This document shows positions 63,290-64,000 of a stretch of DNA of 64,000 bases, piece by piece. Source of the stretch: Rhizobium sp. C1 (GTDB lineage Bacteria; Pseudomonadota; Alphaproteobacteria; Rhizobiales; Rhizobiaceae); NCBI RefSeq assembly GCF_021026335.1, contig NZ_JAJNCY010000005.1:124001-188000 (forward strand). Reading direction: 5' to 3'. The first letter of the stretch is position 1; each line of letters starts with the position of its first letter. The translations under genes and the position numbers were made by a program. The notes under the pieces were generated by a model, which ran no database searches, was not told the origin of the DNA, and was given only the letters and a program-made list of their open reading frames with translations.

Positions 63290-64000
63290 TCACCGCTTCC
63301 CATGCATCAGCATGGCAATCACGAAAAACGCGCCGATGGAACTCGTCACCACGCCAACCGGCAGTTCCTGCGGCGGGAGCAACGTGCGGGCGAGCAGATC
63401 GCTGCCGAGCATGAGCGCGGCGCCGATCAGGCTGCAAACGATGGCGAGGCGCGCATGCAGCGGCCCGGTGAACGCGCGGGCCACATGCGGCACCATGAGG
63501 CCGATAAAGCCGATGACGCCGGTGATCGAGACGAGGAGCGCGGTCGAGAAACTGGCAACGAGGAAGGTGACGTTACGCAGGCGCTTGACCGGCACACCGA
63601 GGCTTTCGGCCGTCTGTTCACCACCCAGCAGCGCGTCGAGCTGGCGATGTCGGGCGAGCGTATAGGCAAGCGCCAACCCCGCCCCGGCGAGCCCGATGCC
63701 GATATTGTGCCAGCTGGAGAGACCCAAGCCCCCCATGGTCCAGAAGAGGACCGAATGGGCCGCCCGCTGATCGCCGGAAAAGACGAGATAATTGGTGAGC
63801 GCCGTGAAGAGAAACGACACGGCAAGGCCTGCCAGCACCAGCCGTTCATTGCCCTGCCCCTCTGTCCGCCGCAAGAGAAACAGAACCGCCCCCGTCGCAC
63901 ACATGCCCCCGGTGAAGGCCGCGATCGGCAGGGTGAAGACGCCGAGCTGATCGCCGACACGGGTGATGACCGCCACAGCCCCCGCCGCCGCGCCCGCCGA
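63290..64000 (-). CDS. FecCD-family iron/siderophore ABC transporter permease (partial)
   Basis: The C-terminal 236 residues of a permease whose start lies beyond the right edge; the frame is open to base 64000. Family features are GAVLFLLRRTEG..NERLVLAG, a helix LTNYLVFSG, GLGLSSWHNIG, and the conserved GVIGFIGLMVPHVAR followed by ELPVGVVTSSIGAFFVI. It belongs to an iron-siderophore, haem or cobalamin importer (BtuC/FecD type). Confidence 0.92.
   Translation of the reverse strand, partial: SAGAAAGAVAVITRVGDQLGVFTLPIAAFTGGMCATGAVLFLLRRTEGQGNERLVLAGLAVSFLFTALTNYLVFSGDQRAAHSVLFWTMGGLGLSSWHNIGIGLAGAGLALAYTLARHRQLDALLGGEQTAESLGVPVKRLRNVTFLVASFSTALLVSITGVIGFIGLMVPHVARAFTGPLHARLAIVCSLIGAALMLGSDLLARTLLPPQELPVGVVTSSIGAFFVIAMLMHGKR

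Overview
The window looks like a chromosome or large-replicon segment of an alphaproteobacterium of the Rhizobium/Agrobacterium/Shinella group. The evidence is a high-GC, tightly packed operon style, many periplasmic-binding-protein ABC transporters, two copies of a RIME-like intergenic repeat (52322-52450 and 63116-63245), and Ytf/Pxp/guanidine gene sets arranged as is common in Rhizobiales. No rRNA, tRNA, CRISPR array or insertion sequence was recognised.

Layout. (1) 45-4417: an RND efflux adaptor and pump, closed by two hairpins. (2) 4581-5096: a DUF892 ferritin-like protein. (3) 5222-22142: the most unusual region, an oxygenase-based catabolic island. A regulator joining a MEDS-like sensor to a SARP/BTAD activator precedes two operons. 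The first encodes a cytochrome P450, a two-subunit PEP-synthase-like dikinase (phenylphosphate-synthase layout), two related HD-domain proteins, an aldehyde dehydrogenase, an SDR alcohol dehydrogenase, a putidaredoxin-type ferredoxin and its reductase. The second encodes a complete six-component toluene-4-monooxygenase-type soluble diiron monooxygenase, a DUF5519 protein and an extra 2Fe-2S protein. Both operons start with the same promoter design: two 11-bp-spaced direct repeats (AACCAAAG-like) followed after exactly 7 nt by a -10-like TAAWKT. I infer one regulon for a hydrocarbon or terpenoid-like substrate that is hydroxylated twice, phosphorylated and oxidised.

(4) 22366-36694: two convergent arabinofuranoside-utilisation operons. 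The plus-strand one has an ArsR-like regulator, a GH51 arabinofuranosidase and an ABC importer. The minus-strand one has a LacI regulator with twin operators, an ABC importer, a GH127 beta-L-arabinofuranosidase and the ATPase. (5) 36812-44837: a guanidine-assimilation operon on the minus strand (importer, two DUF1989 carboxyguanidine-deiminase-type proteins, guanidine/urea carboxylase). It is preceded by a guanidine-I (ykkC) riboswitch with an intrinsic terminator and a near-perfect sigma-54 promoter. (6) 45011-48302: a lipocalin, an SDR, a DUF2254 membrane protein, and CrcB behind a fluoride riboswitch. (7) 48366-52164: a 5-oxoprolinase-type cluster (PxpB, PxpC, biotin carrier, biotin carboxylase, and a carrier-like protein that lacks the biotin lysine). 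(8) 52491-59330: a FAH-family enzyme divergent from a galactofuranose-type ytfQRT-yjfF importer that ends in a GntR regulator. (9) 59337-64000: a GGDEF diguanylate cyclase, an orphan xanthine-dehydrogenase-family molybdopterin subunit and a truncated FecCD permease.

Functions were read from the sequence and from recalled family motifs; no database search was run.
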